64,000 bases of DNA from CAYNSB01 sp964399625 (GTDB lineage: Bacteria > Planctomycetota > Phycisphaerae > Phycisphaerales > UBA1924), in contig CAYNSB010000015.1 in NCBI GenBank assembly GCA_964399625.1, positions 1 to 64,000 of the forward strand. Direction: 5' to 3'. A program made the translations under genes and the position numbers. Below are positions 34,298 through 42,557 of the stretch, in pieces; position 1 is the first letter of the stretch; each line of letters opens with the position of its first letter. The notes under the pieces are model-generated. The model saw nothing but the letters and a program-made list of their open reading frames with translations. It had not been told where the DNA came from and did no database searches.

Positions 34298-35158
34298 ATG
34301 CCCCCACCACTCGGCGCGGTGCTTGGCGTGGCAGTGCCCGTGGCGATCAGCTCCGTGACGCTCGTCGTTTCATGGAGACCCTGGCGCCCCGGTGCGGCGC
34401 GCGGGAATTGGGGATCGATCGTCGGCGTCGGCGTGGGATTCGCGGCGGGCGCGGTGGCCGTGCAGGGCTACAAGGGCCTGCTGCCGGTCCCAAGCGTCAC
34501 GGACTATCTGCCCCATCTGGCGGCGATCGTCGTGCTCGCCGGGCTCCTCGCTGGTCGGTGCAAGGGCGCCGGGGCGCGAGCGCTGATTGGGATCGTGGCG
34601 TGCGCTGCGGGCACAGCGCTGGTCACGCGCATCAGACCCACGGCCCAGTTACAACCGGCCCTGCTCGTCACCGGTGTGCTGGCGGCCGGCATGATGGCAC
34701 TGTGGGGCGCGCTGTCGCTGGCCTCGCGAGCATCGGGCGGCGCTCGCACGCCGCTCGCGCTCATCGTGGGATTGAGCGCCACGTCCATCGCGATGATCCA
34801 ATCGCAGACCGCTTCTCTTGCCCAGGTGTGCGGATGTCTGGCCGCGACGTTGGGCCCGGTCATGGTCCTCGCGTTCTGGAGGCCTGGTTGGAATGTGTGG
34901 CGGTGCCTCGCGCTGCCCGTGGCGGTGATCGGCGCGGGACTGATCGGCGCGTGGCGACTGACAACGTTCGACGTGTCGCCCTGGTCGCACGCCTCGGCGC
35001 TGGGGGCACTGCTGTCGCCGGCGCTCGGCGCCCTGCCACTGGTCCGTCGGGGACGGCCATGGATTGGTGCGGTGCTCGTCCTGATCGTCGCGGCGGCTCT
35101 GGGAGTGCTCGCGATTCGCCTGGCCCCCTCGGGATTCGATTTCTCGGGTCTTTCATGA
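34298..35158 (+). CDS. Polytopic membrane protein, function unknown
   Basis: A 286-residue protein with about eight to nine hydrophobic helices spread over its length (for example LGVAVPVAISSVTLVV, AAIVVLAGLLAG, LLVTGVLAAGMMALWGAL, VLIVAAALGVLAIRL). No family motif is recognised. ATG at 34298 has a GGAG site 6 nt upstream; a GTG at 34232 would add 22 residues without one. It lies between the YceI gene and argR, ending 40 bp before the argR promoter, and so is probably not part of the arginine operon. Codon use is typical for the window, so it is a real gene. Confidence 0.65.
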   Translation: MPPPLGAVLGVAVPVAISSVTLVVSWRPWRPGAARGNWGSIVGVGVGFAAGAVAVQGYKGLLPVPSVTDYLPHLAAIVVLAGLLAGRCKGAGARALIGIVACAAGTALVTRIRPTAQLQPALLVTGVLAAGMMALWGALSLASRASGGARTPLALIVGLSATSIAMIQSQTASLAQVCGCLAATLGPVMVLAFWRPGWNVWRCLALPVAVIGAGLIGAWRLTTFDVSPWSHASALGALLSPALGALPLVRRGRPWIGAVLVLIVAAALGVLAIRLAPSGFDFSGLS

Positions 35159-35198
35159 GCCTGGCCCCAGAGACGAGCGCCGCGGGCCTCCACGTGCC

Positions 35199-35232
35199 TT
35201 GACATATTCATGTAGCGTGTGCATAATCACGC
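35199..35232 (+). promoter_or_regulatory. argR promoter, leaderless arrangement, with possible ArgR site
   Basis: TTGACA (35199-35204), 17-bp spacer, CATAAT (35222-35227), then only 5 nt before the ATG of argR at 35233, so transcription should begin at or next to the A of the start codon. A TATTCAT half-site similar to half an ARG box lies in the spacer (35205-35211), and a 5-bp inverted repeat (35215-35219 with 35228-35232) flanks the -10 region, consistent with autorepression. Confidence 0.78.
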
Positions 35233-35730
35233 ATGAGCGACAAACTCCGACGCTGGCAGCGCGTGCGCGACCTCATCCGTCGCGGCGGCGTGCACTCGCA
35301 GGATCAACTCGCCATCCTTCTTCGCCGCGAGGGCATCGAGGCGACGCAAGCGACGCTGTCGCGAGACCTGCGAGAGCTGGGCGTGATGAAGGGCGCGGGC
35401 GGGTACCTGCTCCCCGACGGCGCGCCTTCCAATGGCTCGGGCACGTCGTACGTGCAAGCCACATCCGCGTCCGTGCCGGCCGGGGGCGCGACGGAGCTGG
35501 AGGCGGCGCTGCGGACCTACCTCATGCGCGCCGACTGCGGCGGCACAATGGTCGTGCTCCACACGGGCCCCGGGCAGGCGAGCGCGCTGGCCAGCGAGCT
35601 CGACCGGGCCTCGCTCCGCTCGGTGCTGGGCACGGTCGCGGGAGACGACACCGTCCTCGTGGCGACACGCTCCCCGCGGGCCGCGGCGGGCGTCGTCACG
35701 TCGCTCAAGCAACTCGCGGGGCTGCGATAG
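35233..35730 (+). CDS. argR: Arginine repressor ArgR
   Basis: A 165-residue regulator. The N-terminal winged helix reads RRGGVHSQDQLAILLRREG and ATQATLSRDLRELGVMK, which is the SR-x-LR-ELG motif of ArgR/AhrC. The C-terminal oligomerisation and arginine-binding domain is seen in MRADCGGTMVVLHTGPGQAS and VLGTVAGDDTVLVATRS, with the G-D-D-T arginine-site motif. A hexamer with arginine represses the biosynthetic genes. It is the first gene of the arg cluster; argC starts 18 nt after its stop. No ribosome site exists because the promoter stands directly before the ATG, so its mRNA is probably leaderless. Confidence 0.93.
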   Translation: MSDKLRRWQRVRDLIRRGGVHSQDQLAILLRREGIEATQATLSRDLRELGVMKGAGGYLLPDGAPSNGSGTSYVQATSASVPAGGATELEAALRTYLMRADCGGTMVVLHTGPGQASALASELDRASLRSVLGTVAGDDTVLVATRSPRAAAGVVTSLKQLAGLR

Positions 35731-35748
35731 CACGCGAGAGGGAAACAC

Positions 35749-36831
35749 GTGGGCAACACACGCATCACTACGGTCATCATCGGCGCCCCCGGGTACAGCG
35801 GGCGTGAGATCATTCGACTTCTCGTCGATCATCCCGCGGCGAGCATCGTCGGGCTGTTCGGGTCCGAGCGGCAGTCCGCCGAGAAGCCCGCAGGCATCGC
35901 GGATCTGCACCCGTCGCTGCAGGGGCGGATCGACATGCCGGTGCTCCCGGCGGATGTCCAGGCAATCGCGGCGCTGCGCCCGGACGCGATCTTTCTCGCG
36001 ACGCCGCACGAGGCGAGCCTCGAGCTTGTAGCCGAATTCGCGGGGCGTGCTGGACCGAGCTGGACGCCGGTTTTGCTCGATCTCTCCGCGGCGTACCGAT
36101 TCACGCGCGGGCCCGCTGGCGCTCCGCCGCCCGCGCACCTGTATCCACGGCACTACGGATTCGAGCACACGCACTCGGACGTGCTCGCACGCGCCGTGTA
36201 CGGTCTTGTGGAGTTGAATCGCGAAGCCCTGCGTTCGGCCGACGTGATCGCGGTGCCCGGCTGCTACCCGACCTCGGCGATCCTGCCGCTGGCCCCGCTC
36301 GTGCGTGCGGGCGCGATCGACATATCTCGCAAGGTGATCGTGGACGCGGTTTCGGGCGTGTCGGGCGCTGGGCGTTCGGCGACGAGCAAGACGCACTTCT
36401 GCGAGGTGTCGCTGCAGGCGTACAACGTGCTCAAGCACCGGCACAACCCGGAGATCGACCTCCACGCCGGCGTGCCCACGATCTTCACGCCGCACCTGGT
36501 CGAGTTCGATCGGGGCATCCTGAGCACGATCCATGCGGAGCTGAGCACCGGGTGGAGCGAGGCACGAATCGCCGAGTGTCTCGCGGCGGCCTATCGGGGC
36601 TGCCCGTTCGTGCGCCTGCTGGGTCGCGATCGCTGGCCCGCGGTCGGTGCGGTGCGCCACACGAACTTCTGCGATATCGGGTGGGCCGTGGATGAGTCCT
36701 GCGGGCATCTCATCGTCAGCTCGGCGATCGACAACCTTGTCAAGGGTGCGGCGGGCCAGGCCGTGCAGTGCATGAATATCCGATTCGGGCTCGCGGAGAC
36801 CGCCGGGTTCGTCTTTGGAGGCGACCGATGA
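35749..36831 (+). CDS. argC: N-acetyl-gamma-glutamyl-phosphate reductase
   Basis: A 360-residue enzyme reducing N-acetylglutamyl phosphate to the semialdehyde with NADPH, third step of arginine synthesis. Rossmann motif GAPGYSGREIIRLL at residues 12-25; catalytic Cys172 in VPGCYPTSAILPLAPL; DAVSGVSGAGR follows. Length is near that of the type 1 ArgC. The start is GTG at 35749 with GAGAGGG in front. Its stop overlaps the argB start (ATGA), so they are translationally coupled. Confidence 0.95.
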   Translation: MGNTRITTVIIGAPGYSGREIIRLLVDHPAASIVGLFGSERQSAEKPAGIADLHPSLQGRIDMPVLPADVQAIAALRPDAIFLATPHEASLELVAEFAGRAGPSWTPVLLDLSAAYRFTRGPAGAPPPAHLYPRHYGFEHTHSDVLARAVYGLVELNREALRSADVIAVPGCYPTSAILPLAPLVRAGAIDISRKVIVDAVSGVSGAGRSATSKTHFCEVSLQAYNVLKHRHNPEIDLHAGVPTIFTPHLVEFDRGILSTIHAELSTGWSEARIAECLAAAYRGCPFVRLLGRDRWPAVGAVRHTNFCDIGWAVDESCGHLIVSSAIDNLVKGAAGQAVQCMNIRFGLAETAGFVFGGDR

Positions 36832-37673
36832 TCGCGCCCCTGGTGATCAAGATCGGCGGCGCTGGCGTGGACACGCCCGGAACCCAGCCCGAGCTGTGGC
36901 GCGCGGTGCTGGAAGCGCACCGCCGGCTCGAGGGCCAGCTCGTGCTGGTGCATGGCGGTGGCAGGGCCGTGGACGCGCACCTGGAGCGCCTCGGGCTCTC
37001 GTCCGAGCGGATCGAAGGGCTGCGCGTAACTCTGAGCGACCACATGCCCGAGATCGCGGGCGTGCTGGCCGGGCGTGTGAACAAATCCCTCGTGGGCGCG
37101 ATCAACGCGGCCGCGTCACCGCGCGAGAGCGTGGCGGGGACGAACCGAGGCGACGGCTTTCCCTCGTTTCCCGCCTTGGGTCTGTCGCTCGGCGACGCCC
37201 AGATCCTTCCCACCACACTCACCCGATCCCCGGGCGGCGCTGACCTGGGAAGGGTCGGTCGGGTGCTTCCGGGCGCGTCGCCACTGCTTCGGCTCCTTCT
37301 GGGCAACCGCTATCTGCCCGTCGTCTGCTCCATCGGGCTCGACGATCGCGGTGAAGCGCTCAACATCAACGCGGACGACGCCGCGGCGGGGCTGGCGCAA
37401 TCGCTGGGCGCCCGCGCGCTGGTCCTGCTGACGGATGTGCCCGCGGTGCTCGACGAGCAGAAGCGGCCCATCGCGTCGCTCGATCGCGCAGCTATCGACG
37501 CCCTCATCGGGCGGGGCGTCATTTCCGGAGGAATGATCCCCAAGGTTCGCGCGGCGCTCGCCGCCGCGAGCGGCTCGCGCGTTCCGGCGTACATCGCGAG
37601 CTGGAATCAGCCCGGGGACCTTGTGCGCCTGGCGCGCGGCGAGCACATCGGCACAAGGATCGACCCACCCTGA
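36828..37673 (+). CDS. argB: Acetylglutamate kinase, arginine-insensitive E. coli-like form
   Basis: A 281-residue amino-acid kinase that phosphorylates N-acetylglutamate. It starts MIAPLVIKIGG with the Lys-Gly-Gly loop right at the N-terminus, then VLVHGGGRAVD, SIGLDDRGEALNINADDAA and GRGVISGGMIPKVRAAL. The N-terminal helix that builds arginine-sensitive hexamers in cyclic-pathway organisms is absent, as in E. coli ArgB, so feedback control probably acts at another step (inference: linear pathway). An insertion of about 25 residues with Gly-Asp-Gly-rich sequence lies near 105-140. ATG at 36828 overlaps the argC stop. A 7-bp hairpin (37671-37698) follows the stop. Confidence 0.9.
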   Translation: MIAPLVIKIGGAGVDTPGTQPELWRAVLEAHRRLEGQLVLVHGGGRAVDAHLERLGLSSERIEGLRVTLSDHMPEIAGVLAGRVNKSLVGAINAAASPRESVAGTNRGDGFPSFPALGLSLGDAQILPTTLTRSPGGADLGRVGRVLPGASPLLRLLLGNRYLPVVCSIGLDDRGEALNINADDAAAGLAQSLGARALVLLTDVPAVLDEQKRPIASLDRAAIDALIGRGVISGGMIPKVRAALAAASGSRVPAYIASWNQPGDLVRLARGEHIGTRIDPP

Positions 37674-37749
37674 ACGCGCGACGCGCCTCTGGCGTTCAGC
37701 AGCATCGTTTGCCCCTCGTCCAAACCCACACCAAAGACCGAGCACCGAC

Positions 37750-38748
37750 ATGAGCACGTTCGTTGAAGCCAAGCCGATCCAGTCGCCCACGCACCCGATG
37801 GATGCCATGCACAAGCGAGATCTCCTCACCCTGTCGTCGCTCTCACGCGAGCAGATCGCCGAGCTCTTCGAGACCGCCGCGCGCGTCAAGAAGAACATCA
37901 CGCCGTACGCCGCGGCCCTCTCGGGCAAGACGATCATCCTGATCTTCGAGAAACCCTCGCTGCGGACACGCGTCACGTTCGAGGTCGGCCCGTCCAAGAT
38001 GGGCGCGCACGCGATGTACTTCGACCACGGCCGCGAGCGGATCGGCGCGCGCGAATCCGTCAAGGACTACGCGAAGAACCTCGAGCGCATGGTGGACTGC
38101 ATCGTCGCCCGCGTCTATTCGCAGGAGGTCCTCGACGAGCTCGCCCAGCACGCGAAGATCCCGGTGATCAACGCGCTCTCCGACCTCCACCACCCGTGCC
38201 AGGCGCTTGCGGACTACTTCACCCTCGCCGAGCGCATGGGCGGCCCGGGCGCGCCCGTCGCCCCGCTCCGCGGTCTGAAGATCGCCTACATCGGCGACGG
38301 CAACAACGTGTGCAACTCGCTCATGCACGGTGCGGCGATCCTTGGGTGCGACCTCACGGTTGTCACGCCCGAGGGTTACGCACCCGAGGACTCGATCGTC
38401 GAGGAGAGCGTGAGGCTGGCGTGCGCCTCGGGCGCTCGCCTGCTCATCACCACCGACCCCAACGCCGTCAAGGGAGCGGCCGCCGTCTACACCGACACGT
38501 GGGTTTCGATGGGCGATGAGGACCAGAAGATCAAGCGCATGGCGGCGTTCAGCAACTACCGCGTGGACGAGAGGCTCATGTCGATCGCGGGCCCCCAGAC
38601 GCTGTTCATGCACTGCCTGCCCGCGCACCGGGGCGCGGAAGTGACGGACGCGGTCATCGACTCGCCGCGATCGGTCGTGTACGAGCAGGCGGAGAACCGC
38701 ATGCACGTGCAGAACGCGCTCTTGCTCCATACTCTCGGCGGAATCTGA
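37750..38748 (+). CDS. argF: Ornithine carbamoyltransferase
   Basis: A 332-residue transcarbamylase. Carbamoyl phosphate site FEKPSLRTRVTFE near residues 65-77, second region HHPCQALADYFTLAE near residue 153 and ornithine loop MHCLPAHRGAEV near 286. It makes citrulline from ornithine and carbamoyl phosphate. The sequence is of the catabolic/anabolic OTC class, not of the acetylornithine class. The N-terminus has an extra 15 or so residues before HKRDLLTLSSL. Placed 76 bp after argB, with a short hairpin in the gap, so it could have its own control or continue the operon. Confidence 0.93.
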   Translation: MSTFVEAKPIQSPTHPMDAMHKRDLLTLSSLSREQIAELFETAARVKKNITPYAAALSGKTIILIFEKPSLRTRVTFEVGPSKMGAHAMYFDHGRERIGARESVKDYAKNLERMVDCIVARVYSQEVLDELAQHAKIPVINALSDLHHPCQALADYFTLAERMGGPGAPVAPLRGLKIAYIGDGNNVCNSLMHGAAILGCDLTVVTPEGYAPEDSIVEESVRLACASGARLLITTDPNAVKGAAAVYTDTWVSMGDEDQKIKRMAAFSNYRVDERLMSIAGPQTLFMHCLPAHRGAEVTDAVIDSPRSVVYEQAENRMHVQNALLLHTLGGI

Positions 38749-38810
38749 CCGCCCGGCTTCGTCACACAGTTTCGACATCCGCACGCTCCGCGCTCATGCA
38801 AGGATTGAGA

Positions 38811-40028
38811 ATGAAGAAGCGAATCGCACTCGCCTACTCCGGAGGCCTCGACACCTCCTGCATCGTTCCGTGGCTCAAGGAGAACATTCCCGGCGCGGAG
38901 GTTGTCTGTGTCGTGGGCGATGTCGGGCAGGGCTCCGACGAGCTCGCCGGCGTCGAACAGAAGGCAAAGAACTCGGGGGCCGTCGAGTGCCACGTCGTGG
39001 ACCTCAAGTCCGCGTTCGTGGACGAGTTCGTGATGCCCACGATGATCACGGGCGCCATCTACGAGGGGCGGTACCTGCTCGGCACGGCGATCGCCCGCCC
39101 GGTCCTTGCGCGGGCGCAGGTCGAGGTCGCCAAGAAGACCGGGTGCACGGCCGTCTCGCACGGGTGCACGGGAAAGGGCAACGACCAGGTCCGGTTCGAG
39201 TCGGCCTATGCGGCGCTCGCGCCCGAGCTTGAGGTGATCGTCCCGTGGCGCCACGACAAGTGGAATCTGTCTGGGCGCCTGGCGATGCTGGACTACCTCA
39301 AGCAGCGGAACATCCCGACCACCGCGAGCGCAACCAAGATCTACTCGCGCGACCGCAACCTCTGGCACATCAGCCATGAGGGGGGCACGATCGAGGACCC
39401 GGCCAACGCACCGCCCGAGGATGCGTGGATGCTCACCACCGATCCGACCAAGGCGCCCAACACGCCCGAGAGCGTCACGCTCGATTTCAAGGCGGGACGC
39501 CCGGTCGCGCTCAACGGAAAGGCGCTGCCCGCGTGGCAGATCATCCACGAGCTCAACGACATCGCCGGCAAGCACGGCGTGGGGCGCATCGACCTCGTGG
39601 AGAACCGGCGCGTGGGCATGAAGTCGCGTGGGCTGTACGAGACGCCCGGCGGAACTGTCATCGTCGAGGCTCTGCGGGCCCTCGAGGAGCTCGTGCTCGA
39701 CCGCGAGACGCGTCACTACCGCGAGCACGTCGGGCTCACGTTCGCCGAGCTGGTGTACGACGGACGCTGGTTCACGCCGCTGCGCGAGGCGCTCTGGGCG
39801 TGCGCCGCCAAGATCGCCGAGCCTCTCAGCGGATCGATCACCGTTCGCCTCTTCAAGGGCCAGGCCACCGCGATCCAGCGTCGGAGCCCGAACTCGCTCT
39901 ATGCGGAGAAGATGGTGTCCTTCGAGGGCGAGGAGATCTACAGCCAGAAGGACGCGGGCGGGTTCATCAAGCTTCTGAGCCTCGCCGAGCGCATCCGCGC
40001 GCTTAAAAAGCACGGCGGGGCGAAGTAG
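38811..40028 (+). CDS. argG: Argininosuccinate synthase
   Basis: A 405-residue ATP pyrophosphatase joining citrulline and aspartate. PP-loop LAYSGGLDTSC at residues 6-16, then VSHGCTGKGNDQVRFE for the citrulline and aspartate site and KIYSRDRNLWHISHEGG; length is typical. ATG at 38811 has AAGGA with ideal spacing; an ATG five codons upstream (38796) is the alternative. It begins 62 bp after argF. It ends convergently 18 bp from a lipoprotein gene, so the arg transcript must stop here; a 10-bp inverted repeat (40013-40022 with 40057-40066) spans both stop codons. Confidence 0.96.
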   Translation: MKKRIALAYSGGLDTSCIVPWLKENIPGAEVVCVVGDVGQGSDELAGVEQKAKNSGAVECHVVDLKSAFVDEFVMPTMITGAIYEGRYLLGTAIARPVLARAQVEVAKKTGCTAVSHGCTGKGNDQVRFESAYAALAPELEVIVPWRHDKWNLSGRLAMLDYLKQRNIPTTASATKIYSRDRNLWHISHEGGTIEDPANAPPEDAWMLTTDPTKAPNTPESVTLDFKAGRPVALNGKALPAWQIIHELNDIAGKHGVGRIDLVENRRVGMKSRGLYETPGGTVIVEALRALEELVLDRETRHYREHVGLTFAELVYDGRWFTPLREALWACAAKIAEPLSGSITVRLFKGQATAIQRRSPNSLYAEKMVSFEGEEIYSQKDAGGFIKLLSLAERIRALKKHGGAK

Positions 40029-40066
40029 AGGGTTTCGAGCGGCGCTTCACCAGGGCCGCCCCGCCG
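40013..40066. terminator. Inverted repeat spanning the convergent ends of argG and a lipoprotein gene
   Basis: A perfect 10-bp GC inverted repeat (40013-40022, 40057-40066) with a 34-nt loop holding both stop codons. There is no T run. It could end or protect both convergent transcripts, or be chance; the arms are inside coding sequence. Confidence 0.35.
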
Positions 40067-41063
40067 CATCCCGGAACTCCGTGCCGTCCAGCGCTATCAC
40101 CGCGACGCCCGTGCCGGGCTCGGTGCGCGCCTCGACTGTCACGGTCTTGCTCTCGCCAGTGTCGGCCACGCCTGTCAGTTGGTCTCCCGTGAGCTTCCAC
40201 GTCCCGGAAACATCGGTTTGCGTGGAGCCCAAGTGGAAGACCCCGTGCGATGTGCCCTCCGAGTGATAGTGGAACCGTCCACTGGAATCAAACGTGAACC
40301 GTTGCTCGTTGGAATCACCGATCAACGCGGAGCCGCTACCGAACGCGCGCACCCACGTGCGGCAGATTCGTGCAGCTTCAATCGCCACGACCTCCGGACG
40401 ATGCACGGACGCGAGGATCGCTTCGATCTCGCTCATGCGCCTTCTCATCACATCGGACGTCGCGATCGCGACGAACGAACCCGCGTACGAGCCAACGAAG
40501 CCCCAGGCGCTCACCTCGACATCGCGCCCATCCATCAAGCGGGCCCGCCACATCCATTTCTTGCCGTCGAGCGCCCCGACTTTGGTCGATACGCCTGGTC
40601 CGGAGCGCTGGGCGGGTACCTGAAGAAGCTGCATCACCGCCGAGTCCAGGTACGCTTCGAGTTCCGTCCCATCGATGCTCTTGAGCGTCGGCTCACCAAC
40701 GAAGCCGTAGATCTCCTCGATCGCCGTTTGGTTCGCGCCCGCCGGCATGGCGAGCGTGGCGTTGCCCTGGGGCACAATGTTCCACGTCGCGGGCACCTGC
40801 GCCGTCACTCCCGCGAACCCGAACTCCTTGCCTTGGGCAATCGGTTTCCACGGCCTGGCCACGGGCGTGCTCTCCTTTGGCGCCGCTGCCACTTGCTTCG
40901 CGGCGTCCTTAGTCGGCGCGGCGCTGGGCGCTGGAGCTCCGGCCGCACCGCCGCTCGAGTTGCTCTTGGAATGCGACGCGGGCGGCGCACTCGGCCCATC
41001 GCATCCCGCGATGTACGCGCACAATAGTGCCAGACACGTCGCGTTTGAAAACTGCGTTTTCAT
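40047..41063 (-). CDS. Putative lipoprotein, function unknown
   Basis: A 338-residue protein with the signal MKTQFSNATCLALLCAYIAGC and lipobox YIAGC at Cys21. A Ser/Pro/Ala/Lys-rich linker of about 55 residues follows, then a globular region. The middle (residues about 80-210; GFAGVTAQVPATWNIVPQGN, MWRARLMDGRDVEVSAWGFV) resembles the general layout of proteins that evaluate a detergent-like or PsbP-like beta domain, but I recognise no family. The C-terminal 90 residues (RFTFDSSGRFHYHSEG, GTWKLTGDQLTGVADTGE) look like a small beta-barrel repeated in planctomycete lipoproteins. It has an AAGGAG site and is transcribed against the arg cluster. Confidence 0.7.
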   Translation of the reverse strand: MKTQFSNATCLALLCAYIAGCDGPSAPPASHSKSNSSGGAAGAPAPSAAPTKDAAKQVAAAPKESTPVARPWKPIAQGKEFGFAGVTAQVPATWNIVPQGNATLAMPAGANQTAIEEIYGFVGEPTLKSIDGTELEAYLDSAVMQLLQVPAQRSGPGVSTKVGALDGKKWMWRARLMDGRDVEVSAWGFVGSYAGSFVAIATSDVMRRRMSEIEAILASVHRPEVVAIEAARICRTWVRAFGSGSALIGDSNEQRFTFDSSGRFHYHSEGTSHGVFHLGSTQTDVSGTWKLTGDQLTGVADTGESKTVTVEARTEPGTGVAVIALDGTEFRDAAGRPW

Positions 41064-41222
41064 GATGGACGCTCCTTCACGTCAAGCGACTTCATGATAC
41101 CACAACGCTTGCAATGCGCTCACGTTCGGTTGATGGATCATGTGCGTGAGCCGCGCAACACCCGCAGCAACCATTGAATACGACAGCGGCACGAAGACCG
41201 ACGGCTCCGTGCGCTCCGCATG

Positions 41223-41299
<77 letters not shown>

Positions 41300-41552
41300 C
41301 TCTGGCCGAAAGACGCGTGTCAGGCGACGTCGATCAGCAGTGGCATGGAAGGCTCGGCCCACCTCCTGTTCCTGGCAGCACGGCGGTGCGATTCTCGACG
41401 GTCATGATCAGTACTCCTGAGCTTGACCGGGCTCGCATCGCCGCGTGCGTGGTCATCCAGATTGCGGCGCAGGGCGCCTGATCTTGCAGCACGCACCAAG
41501 ATTTCTTTGAAAGCGGCGGGCACATCACCGGACTCGAGCCCCCGCTCCATGC

Positions 41553-41631
<79 letters not shown>

Positions 41632-41643
41632 AATTGGTCCGCG

Positions 41644-42369
41644 TTACCGGCGGCGGCGACGCACCGCGAGCGCACCTCCGGCCGCCAGAAGCCCGAGGGA
41701 CCCCGGCGTCGGAACCTGCGCAATCTCCACGCGCCAGTTGTCGATCCCGCAGTCCGTCTGGTAGCTGCTGTTGCCCGAGTTGCCGCGCCAGAAGCCGAAC
41801 TGCATCAGAGAGCCCGAAGCCGAGAAGTCCGGGTTGCTAAAGGGCAGAATGTTGCCCGAGGGCGTGATCTCCCAGTAGCTTGAGGCGACGGTTCCGGGCG
41901 CGCTGTTGGCGGTCCACACGGCGTAGGTGGGCCCGGGCATGACCAGCGTCGGGGTGCGAAGCGTGTAGTACTTGCCGCTCTGAAAGATGAGCAGCCCCGT
42001 GCCCTGTCCGTTGCCCGCCTGGGTGGGCAGGAAGTTGATCGAGTCCTCGCTGTAGTTGATGAAGCTGATCGCGCCCGATGAGCTCGGGTTGTAGAACGAA
42101 AGAGCGTTGAGGTGCATGCCGATCAGCGCGCCGCTCGGGCCCGAGATCACGTTGTTGTTGCGGATGCGCCGGTACTCGTTCGGGTTGCCGCCCGTGAGCA
42201 CCTGGAAGCCCAGCGCGCTGCTGCCCACGCCGTTGGCGTTCGTGATCGAGTTCAACGACCAGTCTGAGTTGTTGAAGATCCCGTCGAAGAACACAACGGG
42301 GCGGGCTTGGGTGCTCGTCGCGAGCAGGGAGCCGCTCGCGACCACGAGGGTCGCACAGGTCCGGTTCAT
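41644..42369 (-). CDS. PEP-CTERM-like exosortase substrate
   Basis: A 241-residue secreted protein. Signal peptide MNRTCATLVVASGSLLATSTQA (about 22 residues), a beta-rich body (FFDGIFNNSDWSLNSI, YYTLRTPTLVMPGPTYAVW, WEITPSGNILPF, GIDNWRVEIAQ) and a C-terminal sorting tail with VPTPGSLGLLAAGGALAV and RRRRR. The tail has the tripartite form of PEP-CTERM signals in Phycisphaerae: a P-T-P-G motif, a helix and an arginine cluster, recognised by an exosortase. The body resembles lectin-like or laminin-G-like beta sandwiches; function unknown. ATG at 42369 has a GGAGAAG site. The leader contains a hairpin and the 38-nt block shared with the gap downstream. Confidence 0.88.
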   Translation of the reverse strand: MNRTCATLVVASGSLLATSTQARPVVFFDGIFNNSDWSLNSITNANGVGSSALGFQVLTGGNPNEYRRIRNNNVISGPSGALIGMHLNALSFYNPSSSGAISFINYSEDSINFLPTQAGNGQGTGLLIFQSGKYYTLRTPTLVMPGPTYAVWTANSAPGTVASSYWEITPSGNILPFSNPDFSASGSLMQFGFWRGNSGNSSYQTDCGIDNWRVEIAQVPTPGSLGLLAAGGALAVRRRRR

Positions 42370-42557
42370 CTTGTCTTCTCCTATGAATCCGCGGCGTGCG
42401 GGCCTCCGGGCGACTGCCCGGTGCTCTCACGCGTCATCCAGACTGCGTCGCACGAGGGCGGATCTTGCAGGCCCGGTTGCACCTTTTTTCACGTTCAAGC
42501 CGGACCGTTCAGGGTCCGCTCGGCCCTGCGTTGTGGGGCGTTGCGCTAGGCTTTCGC
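42370..42557 (-). promoter_or_regulatory. Leader of the PEP-CTERM-like gene with hairpin and conserved block
   Basis: On the minus strand a 6-bp perfect hairpin (ccgggc and gcccgg, near 42409-42424) precedes the ribosome site, and the 38-nt block 42433-42470 is upstream of it. The block shares 31 of 38 bases with 41452-41489, also read on the minus strand before a start codon. An A-rich stretch (near 42484-42491) lies further upstream. Divergent from the DUF1801 gene. Confidence 0.45.

Noticed and set aside
37735..37752. Separate promoter for argF
   Set aside because: No -35/-10 pair is visible in the 76-bp gap after argB; only a short hairpin.
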